DNA of 64,000 bases from Blastomyces gilchristii SLH14081 (lineage: Eukaryota > Ascomycota > Eurotiomycetes > Onygenales > Ajellomycetaceae). The stretch lies in the NCBI RefSeq assembly GCF_000003855.2, contig NW_003101680.1, positions 444,976 to 508,975 on the forward strand, written 5' to 3'. The notes beneath the pieces are model-generated. The model saw only the letters and a program-made list of their open reading frames with translations, did no database searches and was not told where the DNA came from. Of this stretch, positions 35,283 to 46,714 are shown piece after piece. Position 1 is the first letter of the stretch. Each line of letters opens with the position of its first letter. A program made the position numbers and the translations under genes.

Positions 35283-36542
35283 TCACTCAAAAATCCGCGC
35301 CAGATGAAATGCCCCGCTCGCATCCTTCTCCACAACCCCAACCTCCGTGATAATCCCATCAATAAGCGCCGCAGGCGTAACATCAAACGCCGGATTCCAC
35401 ACATCAATCCCATTAGCCGCGACGGTGATGGTCTCCATAGCCCTAAGTCCATCCACCTCTTCTCCAGCCCGCGGCCCGCGAACCCGCGTCACCTCCTGCT
35501 TGGGCCGTTCCTCAATAACAATATCTGCACCGGTCTTCGTATTCATATCGATCGTCGTCCGCGGCGCCGCGACGAGGAACTTGACACCGTGATATTTCGC
35601 CAGGACAGCCAAGCCGTACGTCCCGATCTTGTTCGCCGTGTCGCCATTGGCGGCCACGCGGTCTGCGCCGACGATGATGGCACTTACGCCCACACTTGCT
35701 GCTGAGCCTGCCCTATTGCGTGCAAGGAGGGCCGCAGCCATGTTATCTGTGATGAGAGTGGCGGGAATTTTGTCGTGGACGAGCTCGTAGGCGGTGAGGC
35801 GAGAGCCTTGGTTGTACGGGCGGGTTTCTGTGCAGTAGGCACGCTCGAGGGAGCCGGTGGCGTGCAGGGAGCGGATGACACCTAAGGCTGTGCCGTAGCC
35901 GGCCGTAGCAAGGGAGCTGTATGATAGAAATATAATATATTAGCAACGCATTCGTAACTGGTAGAGCAAATAAAATCTTTTCCATATCGTGACATACCCA
36001 GTATTACAATGGGTGAGCACCGCAACCTTCCCCTTCTCCGACCCTGACTCTGACCCCGTTGCCACCGCATTTTCCAAGACCCATCTGGCTCCAAACTCCC
36101 CAATGGCCCTATTATCCTTTACATCATCCTCCAACATCCTCTGGGCAGCCGCAATATACGCCTCCGCCACCTCCCTCCCATCAACTCCCCGCACCTCCGC
36201 CTTAGCACTAACAATTCCACCTAACCTCCCCGCCGCCTCCGCTAGATTCACCGCCGTCGGTCGACTACTCACCAGATACTCCAATTTCTCCCGAATAAAC
36301 ACCTCGACCTCCTTGGGTTCCGGGGAGAGCTGATTATTGGCCGCCAATGCATCTAGCTCCACGGCGAGTGATAGGGCGGCGACGATGGCGATGGCAGGTG
36401 CGCCACGGACGCGCATTTCATGGATGGCGTGCCAGGCATCGCAGGCGGAGTGGAGGGGATCATACGTGGTTTGGTGGGGGAGGAGGAGTTGGTTGAGAAT
36501 GCTGAGGGAGCCGCGGGTGTAGGTAATGGCGGCAAGGGTCAT
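35283..36542 (-). CDS. MRI1: Methylthioribose-1-phosphate isomerase
   Basis: Two exons, 36542-35998 and 35916-35283, with an 81-bp intron; the phases fit and give 392 aa. The enzyme converts 5-methylthioribose-1-phosphate to methylthioribulose-1-phosphate in the methionine salvage pathway, in the cytosol. Visible family blocks are [51 protein letters not shown] (with the active-site Cys, split by the intron), [18 protein letters not shown] and [18 protein letters not shown] (with the active-site Asp). It is related to eIF2B subunits, but the CNTG and GDTANKIGT motifs support the isomerase. The stop lies 27 bp from the stop of the convergent small gene. Confidence 0.94.
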
Positions 36543-37584
36543 GATCGCGGCTCTTTTTTTCCTTGCTTTTTTTGATTCACTTCTTTTCTCTTCTTTATTG
36601 TCGAAAAGGTTGGAGGTAGGTATATAGAGGGCAACTTATGATCAGTATAGTAAGAGGGCTGGTTATAAGGGGTTGAAAATGCGAATTGTTTCTGTTCGGA
36701 TGGTGGGCTTGGCGAGATATAACTAAATAGCGAATAACTTTTGCCCCTCCAGATGTCCCGCGACATATTTTGTCGGACTGCCTACAAATAGTAACACAAA
36801 CTAGATGGCACAATTGAACGGATATGATTAATCGTGTTTTAATGCATTATAGAACTGATCCTCCTTCTAAACCCCATTCTACGTGTTGAATTATCATGAC
36901 AGTATAGCTGTCCATGAAGCTGTATATATGGACATATACCTCCTGCTTCTGAATGCCGATTCAAATAAATCAGTAGACGATGACAAAAAGTCCTGAGTCC
37001 ACCAACTCTGGACGTCGCTGTGGTGAAGATGCTTGGAATGCAGGGGTCAAGGAGGGAATGTCCAAGCTGCTCAAGTGGCCGCCGGTAGGCGATGCCTTGT
37101 GGAGTATAGAAAAGATCTGGCCATGCAAATTGCATTGAAGAGCCACCGGCCATTAATCTGTAGGGAGGTTGCGGTTCATTAAATGATAAATATCAGAAGT
37201 CAATTCATTCATAATTGATGAAGAGGTGCCGCTTGCTGTAATTGACCCCCGTTCGCGGGCTCAGTGGCTAAGCAGGTATTTAGGAAAAGGGGATAGATTC
37301 TGCATTCCTCATCTGCATGCAATAAACCAGTAGCAATAGCAGTGACCTTTGGCTCCAGGTATTTTTTCGAAGTCATATGCTCCTAACTTGCACCGGTATA
37401 CGCAGACCCTATAACCCCAGGCCCAACACAGGTAGCCATTTTCAATATACAACCAAAACCGAACTTTGCGTAACGTCAAGGATGAAGGGAAAGAGGAGGC
37501 CACTTGGATGCTTTGTGTAAATATATCATAATCATTTCGTAAAGGTATTATTCTCTTATATGAAGCAACGAAGGACGACAGGAC
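36543..37584. other. Intergenic, MRI1 promoter to LSM6 3' region
   Basis: About 1 kb. An open frame on the minus strand (36839-37153) lacks recognisable motifs and is not called. The sequence near 36550-36600 is T/C-rich and probably the MRI1 5' UTR. Confidence 0.5.
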
Positions 37585-37993
37585 CTATGAATCGGCGGAG
37601 ATATACAGGACTGGTCCACGCAGCAAATAGTGAGCAAAAAAAGCACATTACAAATATCAATGATAAATAAACGGTAAAAGGAAAGAAAAGGTCTCTATAC
37701 CATTATTCCCTCTCACAAAAGCATCGCCATAGCTCCGTCTCAGTTTTCCATCGACGTATTCCTCAGTCTTCTCCAGCGCGATATTCATATACCCATCGAC
37801 GGATTGCAGCTCTCCTAAACCATAAGACAAATAGTTAGATGGACTGTACGATAAAAAGAGCATATCAAATAGGATCGAGCATCTCACCTTTGTATACCAC
37901 ACCGGAATTCAGCTTCACTGTGACGGGGGCGCCGGTGATTTCGCCGAGGAATGCGGAGGGATCTTTGCCCTCGGACGCGGAGCCGTTTTCCAT
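37585..37993 (-). CDS. LSM6: U6 snRNA-associated Sm-like protein LSm6
   Basis: Three exons, 37993-37888, 37814-37701 and 37610-37585, with introns of 73 and 90 bp; 81 aa, the normal length. The Sm fold is clear: Sm1 in [36 protein letters not shown], which is split by intron 1, and Sm2 in RGNNVLYISAD, which is split by intron 2. LSm6 is a ring subunit of both the nuclear LSm2-8 complex, which binds U6 snRNA, and the cytoplasmic LSm1-7 complex, which acts in mRNA decay. It is divergent from the Esc2-like gene. Confidence 0.93.
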
Positions 37994-38489
37994 CGCGGGA
38001 GATATTTATAGTATACAACTGTATATGTTTGTTGGAAGCCGAATAGCCCAGCGGTATACGGGACTATAGAAGGAAGAGTTGAGTTGAGTCGTATTTCATT
38101 TGTTATTTATTGTGTTGTGGTGAAGAGGAAGAAATCCTCAAGCTCCGCCATGTTCTTTCTTGGCGGCCGAGTTGACGTTCTGCATCCGTCCTATTGAATA
38201 TACATAATAAATATATACAGCCGTTTATCCCTTGCTGCCACGGATATTTATTTTAAGAAAGCTTTGTTCCAAATACCACTCCAGCAAATATTATGTGTAT
38301 GCCCACTTGCGATATGGCTCTGTGAGAATATTGTACTCTGAATCTAGTCGAGGTAAGTTATTATAGCTATATTTATCCTAAGCTATAGCGTCCCCCACGT
38401 CTGAAGCACTACTAACTAACTCTTGTGTCCACCAATAGCTCTAGGACGGAGTACTCGCATGGTCGCGCAAAGCCGCAAGGGCTGTAAAT
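37994..38489. promoter_or_regulatory. Divergent promoter region, LSM6 / Esc2-like gene
   Basis: 496 bp between two divergent start codons. A sequence like a 3' splice site (CTAACTAACTCT...CCAATAG, 38413-38438) may mark an intron in the 5' UTR of the plus-strand gene. An ACGGAGTAC near-copy of the recurring nonamer lies at 38446-38454. Confidence 0.45.
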
Positions 38490-39956
38490 ATGCGATCTTT
38501 CTTCAAGAAGCCAGACTGGGCGAAACCGGATAGTAATCCAGGCCAGTCGGCTGAATTCTACAGGCGGTCCGAGCAAGTTTACACAGATATTATCTCCAGA
38601 AAGCCCGAAGTAGATGAGAAGAGTGAGGATGATGAAGATAATGAGGAAGCTAGCCAACATTTGCAGGACGACAGGTTTCAAGAGCCACAGCCATCACAAG
38701 AGTCAAGAGGATCGAAACGGCGGCGGATTTCTCGCGAAGAAAGCGTACCATCAACGAAGTGTCCCGGCCGGGGTTCTGAGGGATGTGAGAAGGGCAGGGA
38801 AGATCAAGCCGATGTCAAGGAGGCGATATGCCCAATGCAACGAATGCAACAAGCACCAGCGACGACTATGTCGCATACACAAGTCAAGAATCCTCCTGCG
38901 AAAGTGAATAATGAACTACCTCCAACCGCAACAGTGATAGAACTGGATTCATCGGATACGGGTTCTTTACGGCCGAAGTCGCAAAGTGTACAAGCTACTC
39001 AACCACACAGTAGACAAGCGCCAAAGCATGCTCTCGACGACGAGGAGGATGACGATGACGACCTATACAAGGAAGAAGAGTACGCCGAGCTAGTGCGCAA
39101 AGCCCGAGAGAGAGCACGACTACAACGCGCAGCCTCAGCCGGCAACGCTGGACCTGATCCTGTGGCAGCAGGCGCCCGAACAACTCAGTCCCCTAATCTC
39201 AACCACACCACAAAACCCACCAGCAACACCCCAGACAGACAAAGCCAGCTTGTAGAACCCATCGTGAGAATCCTCATAACCTCAGACCTGCCCAACACAA
39301 ATCCACTCATCGTCCAGCGGCGACTGAACCAAGATCTCCGTGACGTGCGCCGGGCCTGGTGCAGCCGACAAGGCTTCGACGATGACATGACCGCCTCCGT
39401 ATTCCTGACCTGGAAGGGCAGACGATTATTCGACGTGACGACCTGCAAGAGCCTAGGAGTGCTGGAGGACAAGGAAAAAGGGCTACTACAACCACTACCC
39501 ATAAGGGATTATTACAACGATAGCGACGACGATGGTCGGGACAGCGAATGGCTTGAAGTTCACATGGAAGCCGTCACGGAGAAACTGTTCGAGGAAAAGA
39601 GACGCCAGGCGATGAAGGCATCGCAAGGTGGGTCCGGCGGCAGTGATGAGGACGAATATGATGACGGCGACAACGACGACGATGACGAAGACAAGGATGA
39701 GATGGGTCGAGAATCTCAAGAAAAGCAGAACGTTCTCCTCATCTTCCTTAAATGTCCTGGTATCGAGGATCTGAAGATAAGAGTGCGCCACAAAACACAT
39801 ATCTCGTCGATAATCAGGAGTTTCCGGGAGAAAAGGGATATACCTTCCCACCGCACGGTTCAGTTGTTATTTGACGGTGACCAGCTTCATCCAGACTCGA
39901 TGGTCAGCGATAATGATATGGCGGACCGCGATGCGATTGATGTGCGCATTAAGTGA
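38490..39956 (+). CDS. Esc2/Rad60/NIP45-type protein with SUMO-like domains
   Basis: A single exon of 488 aa. Layout: an acidic/basic disordered N-terminus (KRRRIS near residue 77), a SUMO-interacting motif candidate VIELDSSD at 149-156 flanked by acidic and Ser residues, an Asp-rich patch (DDEEDDDDDLYKEEEYAEL), a first SUMO-like domain at ~259-350 (VRILITSDLPNTNPLIVQRR, MTASVFLTWKGRRLFD), a second acidic linker, and a C-terminal SUMO-like domain at ~415-488 (VLLIFLKCPGIEDLKIRV, SHRTVQLLFDGDQLHPDSMV). This order matches the RENi family, which links the SUMO pathway to replication fork repair and silencing. The C-terminus ends in DVRIK without the di-Gly needed for conjugation, as expected for a fold-only SUMO-like domain. 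Which member it is (Esc2 or Rad60) cannot be settled by eye. Confidence 0.82.
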   Translation: MRSFFKKPDWAKPDSNPGQSAEFYRRSEQVYTDIISRKPEVDEKSEDDEDNEEASQHLQDDRFQEPQPSQESRGSKRRRISREESVPSTKCPGRGSEGCEKGREDQADVKEAICPMQRMQQAPATTMSHTQVKNPPAKVNNELPPTATVIELDSSDTGSLRPKSQSVQATQPHSRQAPKHALDDEEDDDDDLYKEEEYAELVRKARERARLQRAASAGNAGPDPVAAGARTTQSPNLNHTTKPTSNTPDRQSQLVEPIVRILITSDLPNTNPLIVQRRLNQDLRDVRRAWCSRQGFDDDMTASVFLTWKGRRLFDVTTCKSLGVLEDKEKGLLQPLPIRDYYNDSDDDGRDSEWLEVHMEAVTEKLFEEKRRQAMKASQGGSGGSDEDEYDDGDNDDDDEDKDEMGRESQEKQNVLLIFLKCPGIEDLKIRVRHKTHISSIIRSFREKRDIPSHRTVQLLFDGDQLHPDSMVSDNDMADRDAIDVRIK

Positions 39957-40504
39957 TTTCTAATGATATCGCTATGCTTTGATATGGATATCCCGGCTAG
40001 TTTGATTTTCTTCTTTCCCACGAATGATCATACTGCTTGATTTATTTATTTTCTTTCTTTCTTCTGCTCGTATGTTCTTTCATCAAGTGGTTTATTACCG
40101 AGCGGGAACGGACGTTGGGGGTTTTGATAACTATTTCAACATGTATTAACTAATCACCATATTTCTCTACACATATTAATCTGCCTTGGGATAAATATCA
40201 ACTATCCTATTTTATTTCGCTCTCCTCTTAACTCTAAGCAGTAGTTTGCCCATCCGTTCTATGCCCGCTGGTGCTTGTTGAACTGGATAGTCCTGTATAT
40301 TTATATGTACTCCGTACATTCTTGTCTCTCGATAAGTGATAAGAGGCTTGGCTTTTTTTTTTCCCTTCCTCTAGCAATTTCCACTCCATACAACAACAAG
40401 TTACCGCAACCTGAGTACGCTGCGTATATAATAATCATCCAACACTCGAATCATATACCACCAGCCCCTGCTAGAACAAAATCACAGAGACAGAAACCAA
40501 CACC
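39957..40504. other. Intergenic, upstream of TRM112
   Basis: 548 bp, T-rich and AT-rich, with a TACTCCGTA copy at 40308-40316. It contains the 3' UTR of the Esc2-like gene and the TRM112 promoter. Confidence 0.5.
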
Positions 40505-41205
40505 ATGAAAATCCTGACAGCAAACTTCCTGACTTGCGCCGTCAAGGCGTGCAAGGCCTCCCCGGCTGCTTTTCCCTTGCATTTCTCTGACGCAGAACTC
40601 GAGCAGGAAGAGACAGAGTTCCAAGCAGATTTTCTACGGAATATCTTACCGCGCATAGACTGGGAGGCATTGGTGGTGACAGCGGGTGAGGTATGTTTTG
40701 CGTTTCTCTTTTCACCTCTCTCCATCTCATTTATTATTAATACTACCTAGCTTCACAGAGGCTCCCCCTCCCCCTCCAATAAGAAATTTGAAAAGCGCAA
40801 GCAACTGACAACACCCGGCTTACCATTATATATATTTTGCATAACAGCTCGGTTTCACTTCCATAACCTCCGCAAAGCCCGAAGGTGACGCCGTGACGGA
40901 CGAGCTATTGCAAGAATTGCACCGCTTCCTGCTTGAAACACATGTAATGGAGGGCAAGCTGGTGTGTGGCAACTGCGGGCACGAGTATCGAATTAAAGAA
41001 GGGATTCCGAATTTCTTATTGCCGAGCCATCTTGGTATGTGAATTCATTTTACATCATCTTCGGGCTCCGGTCCCGATTCCGCTCCTGGTTGTGCTTGTA
41101 CTTGCGTGGACTGTGGTGGAGATGACGGATGCGACACGCGCATTAACTTATATCCAACATATTGCTAACTAATAACCAACTCTTTGGGTCATATACATAG
41201 TCTGA
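40505..41205 (+). CDS. TRM112: Multifunctional methyltransferase activator subunit Trm112
   Basis: Three exons, 40505-40690, 40848-41034 and 41201-41205; 125 aa. The last exon has only five bases (TCTGA), adding Val and the stop after PSHL. Trm112 is a small zinc protein that stabilises and activates several methyltransferases (tRNA, rRNA and release factor eRF1). The zinc ligands fit: Cys11 and Cys16 in NFLTCAVKAC, and the second pair in VCGNCGHEY. The final IKEGIPNFLLPSHL is a strong family signature. The start ATG has the strong context ACACCATGA. Confidence 0.93.
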
Positions 41206-42792
41206 TAAAAAGAGAAAGCGAATGGATCTTTCGCCCGTTACTGCCTTATGGAGTGTTCAGCCTAACCATATACTCAAAACCGCTCGTTTCTCCCCGCCCT
41301 GAGCGTCCCGTCCCTTCTCGTCCTGTCTGTCTACCTACGCTGCATCTCCGGACGAGTCGATTGCGATTCAACCATCCGCCCTGAACGCCCCTTTACGATA
41401 ACTATATTGCCCGGTTCTCCATCCACTAGGCGCTTACGGCATCGCCAATGGACAGATGGAAAGCGAAAAATGCAATCGAGAGATAAAGAGAGGACACAAC
41501 ATCCGCGTTACAACGCTAATGATTTAACGGTTTTTATGCTTTGTTTTTAGAGAAAAGGGGTGGGGATCCGGCGTTTTGGGGCGGGAGAAAACTAGAATGA
41601 AAATGAAAATAAATTGCGGCTTGGAGTCCCATGTTTTATAAGAAACTAGTTTTCCACTCACTTTTTCATAGATCTCATCTATTTAGAAAAAGAGAAATAC
41701 CAATGGCAACCATTGTGGAAGCATATGATCCAGGGGGTCTAAATTGACGGTTGAAGAAACTACGTTAATATTTGTATTATTACCCTGCATTGGTAATTTG
41801 TGCTGAAATATTCCTATTAAAAAAAAAAAATAGATAGAGAAAGAAAGTGGCAGACTCATTCAATTACCCCCATGTAATATTTTCTCTTTTCCCCCGCGGC
41901 TCCGTCCATAGACACAGTGAATAAGACATAAAAGGGACAATAGATAGATAGATCCCGGAGGCCAGAGAAGAAATAAAGCACAAGGTGGGCAAAACGAAAA
42001 CATATATATATATGTGTGTATGTAGTGGAGGAAAGGGAAGTTATTATACATAGCCATCGTGAATAAGGACGGGAAAATAAAAAGCGCTGGAAAATAAAAT
42101 AAAATATTAGACACAAGAATGGTCAGAGGAGTAAAAATAAAAGGTACAGACAGCAGCACCAAATCCTCTTTGAACAGTAAAAAATATCACCACCAAAAGA
42201 AAGGTGAAATAAATAAACCCCTGAACAGAAACATACCCATATCCTATCCCCTACGTAATAAAATAAGGCTCCATGGGGAGAGAAGAACCTCGGAACAAAT
42301 GGAAAACGGTATGGAAACAAGACGATAACGCCAGAAATATCCCTATACGGACAGACGCAAATATAAAAAACGAAGGAGCTAAAGAAACGAGAAGAAAAAA
42401 AAAAGTGAACGCCTTTCCCAGTGAAAATTACTTTCTGAACTTTAGTTTTTCTGGCTTTTGCCCCCATTTTCCGGTGTTGCCCTAAAGACTAGATGCTGGT
42501 AAAAGAAAATAATAATAATAATAGAAGATAAAACCACCAAGGCAAAAATATACGGCACGAGAGAGAAAAAAAACATTCGGTGATTCGATGTTGTCGTGTC
42601 GTGTTATAATGTGTTCAATCGGCACGGATCAAAAATGTGAAAGAGAAAAATAATAAACAACCAAAGAAAAGAAAGGGGTAAAATATCGTATTGTATGGTA
42701 TCACACATCTCATCTCTGGAGAGAGAGAAAGCCAGAAGGCGAGGAGGCTGAGTAGGTAAACAACAAATAGACTAGGAACCAGGAAGGTCAAT
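41206..42792. other. Intergenic, convergent TRM112 and SET1 3' regions
   Basis: About 1.6 kb, A-rich on the plus strand (T-rich on the SET1 strand) between 41600 and 42780. Open frames are low-complexity shadows. A TA-rich stretch lies at 42001-42015. Nothing else is supported. Confidence 0.55.
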
Positions 42793-45700
42793 TCAGTTAA
42801 GGAAGCCTTTACACCCGGTCGAGCCACAGAGACACGGGATCCTGTCGTCGCTATCCCATTCCCGCTCGAATTTATAATCGTACGTAAGTTCTTCATCTGC
42901 AATTGGTTTTAGTCAGTCAGTTCCACATCCGGAATTTGTACATCGAATGAATCGGGCGAGAGTTGGGGAACTAACCTCGTTCAATATCCCTTAACGCATA
43001 AATAACAATCCTCTTACTCCCATCCACCTTAATAATCTTTGCCGTACAATTCGGAGTACAGCTATGGTTAATAAACCGGGCAATACCGCCCCTCTTCGTC
43101 GCATCGATGACTGTATTCTCATCAATGCGGAAGAGATAACTGCTACCAATGCCACTTTTGAGGTACCTCCGCTCTCGCATATCAGCCACCTGCTGCCGGA
43201 CCTTCTCGCCCACATACTCGATAATCATGTCATTGGCAGAGATATTCTCCTCAGCATACAGACCCCAGTTGTGAATGGCTGAGCGTGCGAAACGCACAGG
43301 CTTCTTGCGTTTCTTAAGCTGGTTAAAACGAAGGACGTCGCCCTCGCCGCCCTGCATGGGCAACGCCTGTTTCTGCGCGTTGATGTCAGCGATGAGACGA
43401 CGATTGTTGACGCGGGTAGAACGGGACGTGGACTTGGATATCGTCTTGGCTGCAGCCAGTCGCGCTGCTTCTGCAGCAGCGGCTTGCGGATCTGCCTTTG
43501 CAAGGGCCTCGCGTTCCTCGCGGGCCTTCTGTACCTTAATGCGGTGGGGGAGATATTTTGATTTCTCGGATTCAAGGATTCGTTTTCTCCCTTCTGTGCG
43601 GGCGCAACCGGTTGAGTTGGGAACGTAATAGCCACTGATTTTGGTTTCCGTATGGACAGGTCCTCTTTCACCAGCACGATTGATAGCTTTGATTTCTTTT
43701 TGTCTCCAAGCCCAAGCGGATAGGTTTCCAATGTCTGAGGGTGGATATTCTTGAAGGGCTTCTCGAAGGAATCGAATATCCTCGTCGTCTTTGATGAGGT
43801 TCTGCCACCCGTCAAGATCCAAGATGATAGCTTCATCATCCTCGACGGTGGGTCTGGGCACATCTCTGGAGACACCCCATTCGACTTCCGGCCTGGTCTC
43901 CTCGAAGATTTCAGGAACAACATCCTCGATCGATTTCTCTTCCTCTATTGGTAGAGGTTTGATCGTGATAGTATCTTCTCTCGGAGGAACATGCTCTATG
44001 CCTTCTAGCTCCTTCAATTTCAACGCTTCCCGCTCCTCGAATATTTGTTTCTTGGATTTCTTCTTCGCCTTGGATTTCTTGACCTTGATCTGTGTCATTG
44101 GCTCGATGACTGCTGCAGCGTCATCCACATCCAAGTCCGTCAGCTCAGGCTTGATCTGCTCATCAAGTTTCGTAGAATCAAGCAAGCCAAATAGTTCTTC
44201 ATCTTCCTTCTGCCTTTTCCGAGCTTGTAGTTCTTCAGAGATCCTCTTTCTTTTCTTCGAGGCAGGCGACAGGTCCATCATGGTATGCTCGAGCTCGTCG
44301 ATAGTGGCATCTTTGATAGCTTTGACACCCAGTTGCTCCTCATCAGCTTCGGTAGCCATCGGCTCATCTCCAAACCCATCTTCATTCTCCGAATCCGACA
44401 TCATGCTCATACGGCTAAGCGGTCGACTCTCCTGCTCCTCTGTGTCCCGCGTAAACGAAGTCCTTCGTTCATCATCCGAATCTTCATCTTCATGGAGTTG
44501 CTGCAGGCGATGATAGAGGGGTCTAAACTCTCTTCGTCTTGGTGGCCGTCTTCGCCTTTCATCTATGAAAGCATCATTAGCGCTCTCCAGGCCTTGCATC
44601 TTGCGAATACGCGGAAGGGAGAGGATATTCGAAGGGCCAAATGGCGCGCGACTCCTTGAGTCTGTGCGCGAATCCGGTGTTCCAACGATAGTGTCATCGG
44701 AAGTGTCAATTCGGAACGCAGGACGCTGAGTGCTCTCAGGATCAGGGATCCCCAACTTTTGTCGCTTAGCGGTGTGACGACCGGGCTCGAGGTAATCGTA
44801 GAGGGCTGGGGCAGCTATTCTAGACTTGACATCTTCCAGCAACTTGTCCCTAAGCTCAGAAACAAGCACAAGAAGCACTTCCCGGGCAGGGTCAAGATCA
44901 GCAGCGCGTAGCTTTTTCTCCTCTTTGATATCCAATTCATCCTCCCTTTGTAACCGTTCCTTCTCCGCTTTCTCCCGCTGCTCCGCCTTGACTCGTTCAG
45001 GACTGGGACTGCGGACGTAGTTTGGGTTACCATACGGTTGGCTTTCCATATTCATCACATAGGTAAATAACGCGGTCATATGGCACATCTTGTAGCACCG
45101 TTCCGTCTCCTCCTCGCCCCGCCGGGAATTATCAAAAATGATATAATATCCAGTTTTATCGCAGCGAACCGACTTCCAGTTGAAGAGTTTTAACCGCCTT
45201 TCCAGGTGAGGTATCGTGGTACTAAGTACAGGCACGTAGCAGTGAGCGATAAAGATGTAAGGGTCTCGTTTAATCTGGTCAAGGATCGGCGTCTCCTCGA
45301 TGAGCGAGGGTGCGGGAGGCTTCATCATCGTCGCTCGTGGGCCTTCGGGTATCAGCATGTTCGGCTTTCGCGATGGGCCCTTGGGCGCTGTTGGGGGCGG
45401 GAGGTTATCTTGTTCCTCCGATTTCATTTTTTCTTCCATCACGAGCGGCGGAGGTTCTTGCTGCCTCTGCGACCCAATAATCCTTGCAACGAGCCGGTCG
45501 CTGACTACTCCATCACGATCAAGACTGACCTGTATCCGACGTACTCCAATGCGCTGTTCCTTTTTACACTCCAGGTACGCTCTTCGCGCAGCCTGCGCCG
45601 CTAGGAGGGGTCCTCCGCCACGAAACATTCTCGAATCCTTATACCGTATAGAGCAGACACCCAGAAACCGACCAGTGTTTGGATCTGTCCTATTTTTGAT

Positions 45701-46714
45701 CTCCGCGATATCTCCAAAGCTGGAAAAGAGGGCACTAATCGGTGCCAGAGGGGTTAGAGGGTCGTAGCCGGTTACTACAATTTGTGTTGGTGGACCGGGC
45801 CCAACAGATGTAGCGGGATCGTACGGCCATGGTCGAAGAATATAAGGCGCAGGGCGATACTTCGTTTTTTGCTTACATCCCGCGCCACGAGTATAGTTGG
45901 CAATGGCAATGCGTGGATCTGCAGGCGGAGCTTCGTCCTCGGTAGTGTCAAAGACTTCATATTGAGGCTTCCTCCGTTTTTCTTTGGTTAAAGGTTTCCG
46001 TTCCAAATCTGGGTCATAGGTTAGTTTGTAGCCCTTTGGTGCATTTCCTGCAGGTCGAGCCTGGATTCGCGGAGTTGGAGGAGTCTGGAGGGGGGTGATT
46101 GTTGCTTTGATATCGTCCACAAAGCGACTCGTGGGTACTATTTCACCGGTTGCAGCAATTGATTTTTGGCCTGACGGGCTGGCGATTTTGCACGAGGGAG
46201 ACGAATCTGTATTGGTTAGAGGAGTGAGGGCATGAGGGTGCGTTATTCCGTTAGAAGTCGTTAACCCAGGCTGGGGCAAAATGGATGCGCTGAAAACAGA
46301 GGAACCTGTGCTAGTAGAGCTGGATGAACCTACACCGTTGGCATCGCCTGGAGTGATATTTACATCCCCGCGAGCAACAGCGCCAGCGGATTCATCAAAT
46401 TGAGTATTGCTATTTATATTAGTATGGCTGCTACTGTTGTTCTTGTTGTTGTTGTTGCTGTTGATGTTGTTGTGCACATCGCTGTTGGTGTTGTTGTCTG
46501 AGGCCCCGCCCTCTTCCGCACCAGGGACACCAACACCAGTGACTGTGACGGCGGCGGTGGCGGCGGTGGGCGCTGGATTGGAGGACTGGGGATCATCGTC
46601 GTGTTTGAGCTTGCCCTTTGGTCGGTCTTGGGCAGCTTTGGAGGAGCGCTTCTTCTGGAGGACTGAGGGAGCGGTAGGGAAGAAGTCTGCGAAGCCCGCC
46701 GAGGCGCGTGACAT
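42793..46714 (-). CDS. SET1: Histone H3-lysine-4 methyltransferase Set1 (COMPASS catalytic subunit)
   Basis: Two exons, 46714-42976 and 42896-42793, with a 79-bp intron; 1,280 aa. A disordered Asn/Ser/Thr-rich N-terminus (residues 1-220) is followed by an RRM-like domain near 310-400 ([20 protein letters not shown]), a second Set1-associated RRM-like domain near 475-560 ([20 protein letters not shown]), a coiled and acidic middle, an N-SET region near 950-1060, and the SET domain from ~1130. SET motifs are visible: [33 protein letters not shown] and [11 protein letters not shown], the last formed across the intron. A post-SET zinc motif, PCLCGSTGC, precedes the C-terminal KGFLN. The enzyme mono-, di- and trimethylates H3K4 at active genes. 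Everything expected is present and intact. Confidence 0.96.

Noticed and set aside
36839..37153. Minus-strand 104-codon frame between MRI1 and LSM6
   Set aside because: No recognisable motif, no splice partner, and ordinary noncoding composition.
37254..37275. tRNA-like A-box, TGGCTAAGCAGG
   Set aside because: No matching B-box (GGTTCGANTCC) or foldable acceptor stem follows at the expected distance.
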